Source: Mastigamoeba balamuthi (lineage: Eukaryota; Evosea; Mastigamoebida; Mastigamoebidae). Taken from it: a stretch of 64,000 nucleotides of DNA. Numbering within the stretch: the first letter of the stretch is position 1; every line of letters begins with the position of its first letter. Under the pieces are notes generated by a model that worked only from the letters and a program-made list of their open reading frames with translations, had not been told where the DNA came from and ran no database searches. The translations under genes and the position numbers were made by a program. The stretch lies in NCBI GenBank assembly GCA_902651635.1, contig CACRSC010001917.1, positions 543,977 to 607,976 of the forward strand. The letters are read 5' to 3'. This document shows, one piece after another, positions 1-9,667 of the stretch.

Positions 1-254
1 AGTCAGTGTTCTGGTGCTCAAGGTACCTGCAAGGACTCGTCTGGGAGAACCGTTTCCCATGATGTACAGGAGCTCAACCCAAGTTGTGTGGAGGTTCTCC
101 AGCATTCATCGAGTTGCTTGGAAGACTGTTTGTTCCCTTTGAGTCTGGTAGCTGTGCCAAACTGCAGAGTGGGGCTTTCTATATCATTCCCAATCACCAC
201 ATCCAGAAATGAAGAACAATTAAAGGGGAAAATGTTTGTAAAACAACTGGCTTC

Positions 255-1017
255 CTATTTCCTGTTCTTTACAGAGGAAGAGGAGGTGAAAGTGCACAGC
301 TGGAGATGCTCTCCAACGACAGAGGCAATTCCAGGGGGAAGGCGCCACCTGCTGACTCTTCCAGGGGGGAATGCTGGACTTGTTGTGCCTATCGTGGCAC
401 TGATGAGACTGATCTCCTCCAGTGCACTGGGAGTCCACTGCACACCGTACAAGTACTCGTACATTGTGCCATCTGTTGCTGACCTCCTGACCTTGACGTT
501 GGTGTGCCCAGCCAGCCATGCACTTCCTGTGTAAACCCCGTCGTACATCTTGGGGTCCTCCATCGATCTGCAGGAAGACAGAAGCAAGCCCTTGGAGACA
601 ACGGGAAGCAATACCTCTGCAATCCTCCTGAACGGGACTGTGTGCACACTGCCTGCTGGAGTGCTGTACTGGAGGGAGGACTTCTTGATATTGCCGTGCC
701 CACTGATAATCATAACTGTGATTCGGCTCTGATGCTGTTCTCCAAACTCCTTCTCGATCCTGTTCATTGTCTTCATGATTCCTGTAAGTTAATATTTGAT
801 GTAGCACAATGATGACTGATAAATTACAGAACAGTCATACCCTGAAAGGGAATACACCACAGTGCACAGTTGTGGCACTGGGCAGGGTTGTTGAACCCTA
901 TCCTGTGGCGCAGAGTGTTCCTGTATGGCTTCCTCTTGGTGAACCAATCTGTCTCAGCAACAACAATGACGTCTGTTGCTGCTGGACAGATAACTTGTCT
1001 ATGCCTAGCAATGCTGC
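255..1017 (-). CDS. Caspase/CHAT-like (clan CD fold) protein, 3' exons
   Basis: Two exons are visible. The 5' one (1017-841) joins the last one (781-255) across a 59-nt GT-AG intron (840-782), with the frame kept. The product has a hydrophobic strand ending in ISGHG and, about 40 residues later, a second hydrophobic strand ending in LLLSSCRS. That His-Gly then Cys layout is the catalytic dyad pattern of clan CD cysteine peptidases (caspases, metacaspases, CHAT). An earlier strand (VIVVAETDWF) and a helix fit the same fold. The final 90 residues have no recognisable domain. More 5' exons must exist, because the first visible exon begins at an acceptor (ATTGCAG), but I could not place them in 1018-1680. 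Membership of the clan is inferred from two motifs only. A chance match in an unrelated protein remains possible. Confidence 0.45.
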
Positions 1018-1699
1018 CTGCAATGATAGGCTCGCCACACTCACTCACACATGTGGCACAGTACTTTGCCACATGCAAAGCAGGCCCATGGCCTGATCAT
1101 TATGTTAGATAATCACGTTACAAATAAACTTACTGTGCTGCGTCCCTCGCCACCTGAGGTCCACCTGGCTGACTCGTTTGACAGCTACTGTTCCAGCACA
1201 GCAGATAGAACGGGGGTCTGTGTCCCTGTTCTTCCCTGTTGGTGGGTATTGTTAGTGGGGGAACATCATAAGAACTCACTTGGGGACATTGCTGGATCTC
1301 TCTGCTTAACTCTCTCCAGCACTCAGAAGGGCTGCCATTTCAGCCCTGTACGAGAAGGTTGTGGAGGAGCTAATCAGCTCCTCATCCTCCTTCGAAAGAA
1401 GATCGGTGCTGTATACCTCAGTGTCAGTACAGAGAATTCAATGAAAGATATTGATAAGCACAGTGGACCGTGGGTGTGGGTGACGGGGTAGTGGTGGCTG
1501 GATTCCATTGGTCCTGGTGCTGCTGCTGCTGCTGGTGCTGTGTGGCATGGACAGCAGGTACGGCACCTGGAGGTGCAGAGTCCTTCATGAACCCACGTGC
1601 AAAGAAATTGTGTAAGGTGATATGAACCTCCAACGGAAATCCACTGTTGTGGTGTGACATGCATCTACCACAGTGTGTAGCAGAGGGTCCACTATGCAC
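1018..1699. other. No confident gene
   Basis: This stretch probably holds introns or upstream exons of the caspase-like gene on the minus strand. No open frame here shows a convincing domain or codon pattern. A CTG/CAG-rich patch lies near 1518-1540. Confidence 0.4.
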
Positions 1700-1932
1700 T
1701 GTAGCAGCACTTTTTGCGTAGCAGCACATAGCAGAACATGCTGCTATAGCACGTTCCATTACGTGCTGCTACATTACTAGTTCTGCTACAGTGCATAGTG
1801 GACCCTTTGCTACACACTGTAGTGGCACTTTTTGTGTAGCGGTGCATAGTGGAACGCGCTATAGCACGTTCCGCTATGCACTGCTACATTGCTAGTTCTG
1901 CTACAGTGCATAGCGAACCCTCCGCTACGCAC
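1700..1932. repeat. Tandem repeat, two copies of about 116 bp
   Basis: Two direct copies are visible, 1700-1817 and 1818-1932. Both start TGTAG(C/T)(A/G)GCACTTTTTG and contain TATAGCACGTTCC and CTAGTTCTGCTACAGTGCAT. The copies differ mainly by C/T and G/A transitions. Each unit is built from short, self-complementary words (GTAGCAG, CTGCTAC, TGCATAG), so it could fold into hairpins. A partial unit precedes the first copy. Related words recur in the array at 3492-3790. Confidence 0.85.
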
Positions 1933-1996
1933 TGTTGCAGAAGTATAAACCGATTTCTGCTGCACTAACAGTAATCCCTATGATGATGTCATTTGT

Positions 1997-3280
1997 GTGC
2001 TTTTTATTCTTCACAAAACGAACCGCTCCAAGCTGAAAGCACAGAGCACCAGCTCTCGTGTGGCAGAGAGCAAGAAGAAGAAGAAGAACAAGAAACAGAG
2101 GACCAAGGGCTGCACTGGGCCTATCATCACCATCATCCTGCCACCACCTGTCCTTGAACCTGAGGCAATGTCTGTGACGGGAGGTATGTAGAACTCTGTG
2201 ACTCTTTTCCCCTCTAACACTTTCCCCCTCTAACACTTTCCCCTTAAACATATAGAAGGTGCTGCTTCTGCTGCGTCAGCCAGCAAGCCCGAACTCTCCA
2301 GTGATGAGTACAGGAGGGTGCCCATCAGGGCACACGATGAAGCAGCATCAGCAGAGGAACGTGCAGTGGCAGAGAAGCAGCAGCACATTGCAAACATGAT
2401 GAGAAGGGCACGTGAGCTGCTGGCCCCCTTCAACCTCCAGCCATCTTCGCAGCAGGCTGCACGTTTGGAGACGTCAGGGCAGGCATCAAGGGCCTGCAGA
2501 TACTCAATGCCGCCACATTCCGTGAACTGATAAACTGGTAGGTCCCTTCTCTCTTCATTTTCTCCTTAAACACTCTAACATATATGTTTCAAACAAAAAA
2601 GGTTGGACGTGCTGCAGCAGAGCGTGGTGGACTCCAGCAGGCAGGCAAGGGACCTGACCCTCAGGGAGAAGATCATGATCAGCATTCCCAGTACGTGCTC
2701 TTTTTTTTTCTGAGGTTTGACACTTACTGCTTACACAGTCCCTGGATTGGGCAACCTCCCTCCTCAGAGTGGCCCTTTCTCCAGTGCTCTGTCTGCGATA
2801 ATGACTAGGCCCATTGTTGCGTAGATAGAGCAGTGGACAAAGGCCAACTACGCTCCACTGTTCAAGGACCATTCTGAGTGGAACTAACCATTAACAGGTC
2901 AAACCTTCAACGACATCATTCAGGCAGTCTGGCCTCCCGAGTTCATCACATTCTTCGCAGAGAACCCCACTGTTCACAAGGGGGTCTGTGAGTACATCCA
3001 GGCCGTCTGACAGAACCAGTGCTCCAATGAGTCATGAGTTCTCCCCTTTCTTTCCTTTTTGATGACTAACAATATATGCAGGAGGGGCAGGGTGAGCTCA
3101 TCCCGTGCAGAGTCCCCACGCACGACAAGGGCCAAGAGACCCAGGCACAGCATGACCCGCACCAGCTCTCAGGCTGTTCTCAAGGCCATGGACCTCATGG
3201 AGAAGACCACGTATGGCACTGAGACTGCAACTGCTGTAGCTGTTCCTGCAGCTGCAGCAGGGTCCCACGCCACACACTGA
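1997..3280 (+). CDS. Unrecognised spliced gene between two repeat arrays
   Basis: A chain of short exons with good splice signals is visible. A Lys-rich exon ends at a donor (GTATGTAG near 2185). The acceptor ACATATAG near 2255 opens an Ala/Glu-rich helical exon. Further exons follow (one ending FRELINW at GTAGGT near 2541, one from about 2601 coding for LDVLQQSVVDSSRQARDLTL, one from about 2900 coding for TFNDIIQAVWPPEFITFF). The last open segment (3059-3280) is basic, then Ala/Val-rich. The frame must change inside the second exon, so either a small intron or an indel is missed. No known domain is recognised, and the exact start is not established. Codon use is much less GC-rich than in the genes after 11 kb. 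Confidence 0.35.
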
Positions 3281-3491
3281 ATTTCCCTTTCTGTTCATTA
3301 TGAACAGACTCTTCCCCCAGATTGAAGCTGCCTGCTGACTCTCCCTCCAGATTGAAGCTGCCTGCTCCCTCTCTCATGCAGACACCAAAAAACAATGATT
3401 GATTCATTCAATTCCATTTTATATGTATTGCAATTGATTCAGGGAGGAGTAAAGCCTAGCCTGTAGTGAACGGTTCTGCTACATACTATAC

Positions 3492-3790
3492 TGTAGCGGA
3501 CCCTGCATAGCAGTGTGTAGTGGCAGACTGTGTAGCAGTGCGCAGTGGATAGTAGAACTATGCATTACTATGCACCCTTCGCTACACAGTGTAGTGGACC
3601 CTGTGTAGTGGCACATAGTGGCAGCCTGCGTAGTGGTGCATAGCAGATGGTAGAACTACACACTGCTATGCACTCTCTGCTACACACTGTAGTGGACCTT
3701 ACATAGCAGTGCATAGCAAAGGCCTGCATAGCAGTGTGTAGTTTGACCTATTTCTATGCACCGCTACACAGGCCTCCGCTATGCACCGCA
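3492..3790. repeat. Tandem repeat, 98-bp period, about three copies
   Basis: Unit starts lie at 3492, 3590 and 3688, exactly 98 bp apart. Each begins TGTAG(C/T)GGACC(C/T)T and carries a CATAGCAG or GTAGTGG word every 15-20 bases, then GCTACACA at the end. The third copy decays after about 75 bp. The vocabulary is shared with the array at 1700-1932, so the two are related satellites. The order of words and the period differ. Confidence 0.85.
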
Positions 3791-4550
3791 ACATGCTTGA
3801 CGTGTAACAGTCAAGCTGTACCTCCAGTACATAGTCTGGCACATATGCCAGCATCACCTTTGTCTCAAATCACTTTCTTAGAAATAATTCTGTGAAATCG
3901 TGCTTCAAATGCACCCAAGAGCTTCTGATATTAAGGGCATGTGCTATTGATCATTTGTCTGATTTTGATCCTTTTGATGGGAAGGAATTCCCATCAATCA
4001 GAGGGTTGGCATGAGCATGGGTGTGAAAATGATAAGAATATCAATTGTGATTTTCTGTTCTCTGATGCATAAGAATTTGATTTCCTCATAGATTATCACA
4101 GAAGGCTGTTCATAACAGTTTTTCGATTGGTAGTTTAACTTAAGTCTATCATTTTGTTCGGTCTAAAATTCAATATCTCTACCCTACGTTCGTGTTATCC
4201 AAGAAATGAAGAAATCAAATTTCCTGAAACAAATATAAATTGTAGAGAAAGTTCTCTTCAATGGTACATCTACAAAATGCATGCAAATAATGATACAATC
4301 ACACTATTTCTCCCTGAATCATCAGTTTGGGGTGGGACAGAATGGATGGGTTGGAGCCGAAACAGCCTGCAGATACACTGACAGATAGACTGTACCAGCA
4401 GTAACCTCTTCACTGAAAATCGATTGATTTCACAACTGTCTGTGAAATCACATTTCAGTGGTGACTGGAGGCTCATGTTAGTCATAAAGAATCGTTATTT
4501 TCTGGAATTAATTTAAAGGAGAATGCATGGAAATGAAAGAGTAATTGTGT
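3791..4550. other. AT-rich intergenic stretch, no gene seen
   Basis: The stretch is clearly richer in A and T than the rest of the window. Open frames are short and show no domain. It probably contains the 3' untranslated region of the membrane-protein gene that ends at 4551. Confidence 0.5.
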
Positions 4551-6838
4551 TCACTGTTGTTTTTCCTTTGCCTCATCTTGTCCGTTCGACTGTAGGAAGT
4601 TGGAGACGATGTCCGGGTGACTCTTAAGGTAGTGTGCAAACGCCCAGCCCAGAACAGATATCTCCAGGATGATGACGCTCTTGCTCCAGTCGCACCAGCG
4701 CACAAGCTCAACTCCCTTGATCACAGTGTAGGCGATTGCTGCGGCTACACCCCTGCTTCTCATCGTAGTCATCGCCCCCTTCACGTCCCTCATGCGCAGG
4801 GCCACAAACAGGAGAATCCAAATGTACAGCTGACCTAACAACCACGCTGGGGGACTGTCGTCGTGCCACGACGATGACACGTAGAGCCCCGTGATGAGTG
4901 CTCCACTGAATCCAACGCTGTCTGTGATAGTGTCAATTTCGACTTCGTCAGGATCCGCAACCCAGGATGTGGTATAGTGAACTGCAACCAGGAGGAACGA
5001 TGCCACAGCTGACTGGGTACTGTAGTCTGGAGAAGAAAACACAACTTGGCTCATTACACTCGCCAGTGGCGTGCATAGAGTCCCCACGTACAGCAGCAGC
5101 GACGCAACTGACCGTATCAACTGCGATCGACGACTAATGCCCCACGGAAGAAGAGCCACGAATCCCCACATCAGCGCAATTGAGCCCGAAGGCCCCACAA
5201 TTGCGGCTGCTGCGCACGCGTGCCGCATCAATAGTCCGACGCTGGCAGCGTGCGCAATTCCAGTCGAGTGGACTGCCGACACGAAGTCGTAGGCCACCGT
5301 TGCGGTAAGGAAAAGCCCTAAGACGACAACGAAGAAGACTAGGGGAAAGAACTCCTGCTCCCTGGAAGCCCAGAGAATCGAAAGCCCCACCTCGCACGCC
5401 GCTGCGGCGACTCCCACCGTACTGTGGCTTGGCGAGAGCACAACCTCGGCGGAGAAGAGGGCCTTGGCGATGGTGACCACTTCTTCAAGGCCGAACTCGC
5501 GTGCCCCGCCGGTCCACGTGAAGAGCGACGAGTTCATGTTACCGCGGAAGAACAGCCCCCGGGCAAACGTACTGTATGCGAACGCGGAGGCCGCGAGGCT
5601 AAGCCCCGTCAGCGAGAAGAAGAAGCCCATCGACCGAGAGGCCGTCCGCGATCGCACTGCCACGGCGACAGAGAGGCAGCTGAGAAGGGCCTCGAGTACA
5701 CCCGTCCTGTGCAGCCACAGGACCACTGGCCACACAAAGTCGACGGCCAGTCGGATCAACACCTCGTGCAGGGGCCGCGTGATGCGCACCATGGCGGGCA
5801 TGAACGAAACCGTCATCCCAATAACAGAGACCTGCGAGTCACATGGTTGAGTGCGTCGGGAGGAGAGGTGGGTGCTGTACCAGCCACAACACGTCGAGAA
5901 AGCCGAAAGTCATGTGGAGCGTCTCGGCCTCAGCGGTGCTGTTCGAATTGTTTCGGACAGCGTCGACGACGGTCTCTTGGCGCGTCTTGAGCCCGCGGGG
6001 CTCGCGGTCGCCCCAGTGGCGCCACAGAACTCGTGACAGGAGCTCGCAGACGCGGGGGTTTAGGGCGCACAGGCCCAGCGCTGCCAGCAGCGGCGCAGGA
6101 AAGAGCAGCCACCGGACGCATCTCAACAGTACACGTACGAGCGAGGGTGTTTTCACCTGCACCGGCGGTATGGAGAAAAACAGTGAGACCATTGATTACG
6201 AGGACTGGTGGGACGGTGGGCAAACCTGGTTGATGGCGATGCCCTCGAGCGGTATGTAGATCTCCTGGCTCTCTCGGAGAGACCTCCGCAGCCCCTCGAT
6301 TGCCGCAGTGCAGTTGAGAGCGGTCTGTGCGATAGGAGTGTGGCTCTCGAGATCGTTAAGGACGAGCAACACCACATCGCTGCCTTCCGGTGCCGCCACG
6401 TTGGCCAGCGCGAGGGCGTCTAACACAACACTGCTGCATTCCGTTGCGTCGCAATACAGTTCGAAAGAGACCTCGACGGGCGTTGTCAGGGGGGCCCAGT
6501 CGCTGCCGAGGACCTCGACGAACCCCACCCGCTTAGTGTACCCCGGCACCACCGCCCCGAGGTGCGTCCGGGGCCTCGGCACAGGCGGGTAGAACAGGAG
6601 AGTGACGTGCTTCAATCCCCCGCGCGCCGAGCGTACTGCGGGGGGTGTCAGTTGGTCGATTCTCTGAACGGGACTGAAAGTGGAGCGGACGGTAGTCCTT
6701 GCTGTACTCGAGCTTCACACCAGGAACCCAGGGTGCGAAGGTGTTCGTGTACTCCTTGCGCACTACCACCCTGCCCGCCCACAGGGCAAGAGCGGCGACG
6801 CAAAACAACAGTGCGGCTGAGGATCTCCTGGACGACAT
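4551..6838 (-). CDS. Multi-pass membrane protein, unknown family
   Basis: The ATG at 6838 gives a basic N-terminus followed by one hydrophobic segment (LLFCVAALALWAG), a likely signal anchor. A soluble region of about 150 residues follows (6615-6230), then exon 6192-5839, and then the long last exon (5816-4551), which carries roughly ten hydrophobic segments and ends in a Lys/Glu/Gln-rich tail. Frame changes near 6650, 6200 and 5830 need introns; these edges are approximate. The layout (one N-terminal span, a lumenal-type domain, then a bundle of spans) resembles GPI-transamidase GAA1 and other ER multi-pass enzymes, but I could not align any family motif. Function is unassigned. Confidence 0.6.
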
Positions 6839-7670
6839 CCAACGGGTGTTTCTGTTGAACAAGTTCACAGGTGAAAAAAGTGATCCGGATTGTGTTTCCG
6901 CATTTTATTCTCGTGGTGTGTCGTTCCATGGATTCCGGCATCAGACTTTTCCTTGCGTATCGCTCGCCCCCGTGTGAATCGGGCTCATCCGCAAATCAAA
7001 TTGAACGAGCTGTCGTTGATCTGCTTTGAAGGTGTGCGCCTTACTGGTTGCTCGACTCTTCGCCGAAAGACTCGATCTCAAGGCCCTCCCCGTGGCCCTG
7101 AGGCTGGACCTCTGTGCCTTAAAACCCCTTGTGGGCCCAGTGGCTCGTGTTGCCAGTTGCGGGGTAGATTCCAGCCCAGAATGAGTCGACAGCAGTGGCT
7201 AGTAGCCCCGATGATGGAGTAGTTGATGTTGCACTCTGACAAAGGCAGCCGGATTTCCACATCAAAATCAATGTGAGGTGAGGATAACTGGATGGAGTGA
7301 AATCACCTCCGCCGGTTATTTGGGCAGCCAGGTGAGGAACGAAGGCACTCCAAAATTCCGGGGTGTGATTCGTCACGTGGCGCGGTCGGCGGGCATTTTT
7401 AGATCCTGATAACCCTCCCGGACCCATTCCATTGTTTAAGTAGTATGTCAACTCGGACGGAAGGGCACAACCTGGTCCCTTTCTCCTTCTTTGGGCTCAA
7501 GTACAGGAAGAGGGCTGATTTGCTGCACACATCTATCTGAATTAATCCGCAGATGTCCCCACAGACGGCAATTATTCCTGAGCAGAATTGGGAATTATTT
7601 CGCGAATGCCTCGGGAGAATCGGGGGTACCAGAACCTGACCCCCCCAGAGTCGCACAAGACCCCCAAGAC
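6839..7670. other. Intergenic, no gene seen
   Basis: No open frame here has a domain or the codon pattern of its neighbours. It separates the membrane-protein start at 6838 from the RhiA-like start at 7671, so it probably holds both promoters, in divergent orientation. Confidence 0.4.
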
Positions 7671-8582
7671 ATGTGCGACACCCACAGAACCTCGTGCGCG
7701 AGTCCAGCGGAGCTGAGCTGCACCACGCCACCCACGCCAGAGGAGACAGGAACCGTGGCTGCACCAGCACCAGCAGCGGAAGCGATGGCAACGCCAGCAG
7801 CGGCAGTGCCAGCAGCGGTGGCAGCTGTGGCAGCTGTGGCAGCAGAGGCAATGGCAGCAGTGGTACCAGTGGCATCACGAGTGGCAGCTCCGCCTGATCA
7901 GCCAGCTGAAGCTGTTGAGGCACCACCGGCATCGACAGCTGTCTCAGCTGTGCCAACGACAGAACTACCGGTGAAGTACTGCCTAGAGGTCTTCAACAGA
8001 TCGCACTCGAGCAAAACGGTTGTGATCAACCTGGTCAATGCTGACGTGGGCCCCAGTGCCAAGTTCCTCGCGTGGCAGGCAGAGCTCGTGGCCCCACAGG
8101 GCCGGCACTCGTTCGCGTGGAGCGACACTGTACATTTTATGTGGTCGCGTACAGACCTGGCATCAGGCCGCTTCACGGGGACGCAGGCGGGATCAGCCCC
8201 CGTCAGCAGTGGCAGCATGATCTACCTGGGGCGTGACGACAGGGGCGCCTACCGGTTCTACGATCAACAGGGCAGCAACCAGCCCGTACGGCTGATTATC
8301 AAGACAGACCGCACAGTGGTGCCCATGCAGGTCGCAGCGGGCCTGGGTTTCGATAGGGCCGCGATGCTGGCTATGCAGGTCGAGCCGAACCTGACGTACA
8401 TGTTTCAGTGTGTGCCACTGGTGTTACGCGTGACGGCTACGCCATCGGTGGTCCGGCAGGGCGACGTTCTGACGGAGAAGGCAGACACCTCGGCGCTGGT
8501 GCAGTTCCCAGGGGACGGAAGGACAAAGGCCGTCGTAGAGCTGAGGCCCGACAACACGTGGGGGCCAGTCCAATACCAGTGA
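7671..8582 (+). CDS. RhiA-like protein with Ala/Pro/Thr-rich leader
   Basis: This is a single-exon ORF of 303 codons from the ATG at 7671; the frame is open upstream, but no earlier ATG was noticed. Residues 1-100 are low-complexity Ala/Pro/Glu/Thr. The rest is a beta-rich domain: YCLEVFNRS, then FLAWQAELVAPQG, SFAWSDTVHFMWS, a YRFYDQQGS strand and a VEPNLTYMFQ strand. The order (short 'nonspecific strand', 'AWqA...p.g', a 'W...y.F.W' strand, 'QPNLn..F.P') is that of the bacterial RhiA family of small secreted or rhizosphere-expressed proteins, whose activity is unknown to me. No signal peptide is seen. The family is mostly bacterial, so transfer into this genome is plausible. I recalled the family pattern from memory and it needs a profile search. 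Confidence 0.5.
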   Translation: MCDTHRTSCASPAELSCTTPPTPEETGTVAAPAPAAEAMATPAAAVPAAVAAVAAVAAEAMAAVVPVASRVAAPPDQPAEAVEAPPASTAVSAVPTTELPVKYCLEVFNRSHSSKTVVINLVNADVGPSAKFLAWQAELVAPQGRHSFAWSDTVHFMWSRTDLASGRFTGTQAGSAPVSSGSMIYLGRDDRGAYRFYDQQGSNQPVRLIIKTDRTVVPMQVAAGLGFDRAAMLAMQVEPNLTYMFQCVPLVLRVTATPSVVRQGDVLTEKADTSALVQFPGDGRTKAVVELRPDNTWGPVQYQ

Positions 8583-8931
8583 ATCACCGCAGCACCAAAT
8601 TTCATGAGCACAGTGCAGTAAATAGAAGCAGTCACTTTGTTGGAAGCACGCAACCGCAGAGACCTCACAAAATGCCGATAGGTGAAGGGCGGGACTGGGT
8701 ATGGCATGGGTATGGCATCATCTCTGTCACGTAGACAGCTTACAGACGCTGCAACTTCGTGAGGGCTCGGCGATGTGGCAGTGCTCTTAGGTGTTGCACT
8801 CGTGCGCTTGGACACAGCCCATGCCGCCACACTCGGACCCCACACCTGCGAGTGCATCTCGGGAGGGAATGTGGATCTGCTTACAGCTGATTTGCTGTAT
8901 TGAAAATCTCGTTTGTTGACTAACGGCTTCC
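8583..8931. other. Intergenic, no gene seen
   Basis: A short stretch between the RhiA-like stop and the next ATG. No domain-bearing frame is visible on either strand. Confidence 0.4.
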
Positions 8932-9478
8932 ATGGACTCTGCGGTACATGAGCTGCGGCTCTCGGCAGGAGCTGTGCTTCGCGCAGCTGTAAACCTTATG
9001 CACCACGATACCGCCACCACCGGAACGGTCGGGGGCGTGCCCAAGGTGGTGCAGGTACTGCGCCCTGAGAACTCCGATTGGCCCTACGCCCTCAGCGATG
9101 GCCAACACTACTGGGTACCCCTATTACCCCAAGAAAGCAGTCTCTGACTGGCCCCAGTGGTGCGAGGGACAGTCACCAGCGACATTGCCGCACGGAGCCA
9201 TCGTCGAGTGCAACGAGCTGCTTAGCACCAGCCCAGCATCCCTCAGACAGCTTACCGGCCCCGTGGATGTCGTGGGGCGCCCGACCTGAGTTGAGCATTG
9301 CCGCGAGCTCGAGTTGATGGCAGAGCCCTTGCCTGGATATGAGCATCAGGAACTGCAGCTCGACGTGGACTTCCCGGTGCCCGAGCACATCCTCCACCTG
9401 CTGCACACCTATGCCGACTGGTCCACCGCATACGGAGCCTACGGGACTGCCGAGGAGATTCCACAGTGCCTTGTGTGA
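8932..9478 (+). pseudogene. RPA70 N-terminal OB-like gene, reading frame broken
   Basis: The ATG at 8932 opens LSAGAVLRAAVN, PKVVQVLRPEN and YALSDGQHYWVPLL. This matches the opening of the RPA1 N-terminal OB fold (LSeGAi...kPilQVl.i.p...YRlllSDG). The following expected strand (ATLPHGAIVECNELL) lies in another frame from 9098, so one shift near 9100-9140 is needed. That second frame is then closed by a TGA at 9287-9289, directly followed in frame by CRELELMAEPLPGYEHQ, which resembles the end of the same OB fold, and runs on to 9478. No normal-sized intron fits either break (the best GT...AG at the first is only 26 nt). It may be a decaying copy, or may contain assembly indels. It is not a full RPA1: the DNA-binding OB folds are not seen. 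Confidence 0.4.
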
Positions 9479-9667
9479 TACCCCGTGCACTCGAGTTCCT
9501 GACACTGGTGCTGCCGCAGTGCATGCTGCTGTCGTCGAACGAGGTCGACAGAGGAGCGGGGCTTGAGAAGATTCGCAGGCATTTTTCCCAGGGGACCATC
9601 CACTCCGCCACAGGCCCTGCGGTTAGGGTGAGAATATCTTCGTGGTATTGCAGCCCTGACATACTGA

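Noticed and set aside
4551-6838. GPI transamidase subunit (GAA1 or PIG-S) as a firm name
   Set aside because: The topology is suggestive, but no family motif could be aligned, so the gene is left unnamed.
9287-9289. In-frame TGA read as selenocysteine
   Set aside because: No Cys homologue at this position is known to me, no SECIS-like hairpin was recognised downstream, and a second frame problem lies nearby, so a broken gene is simpler.
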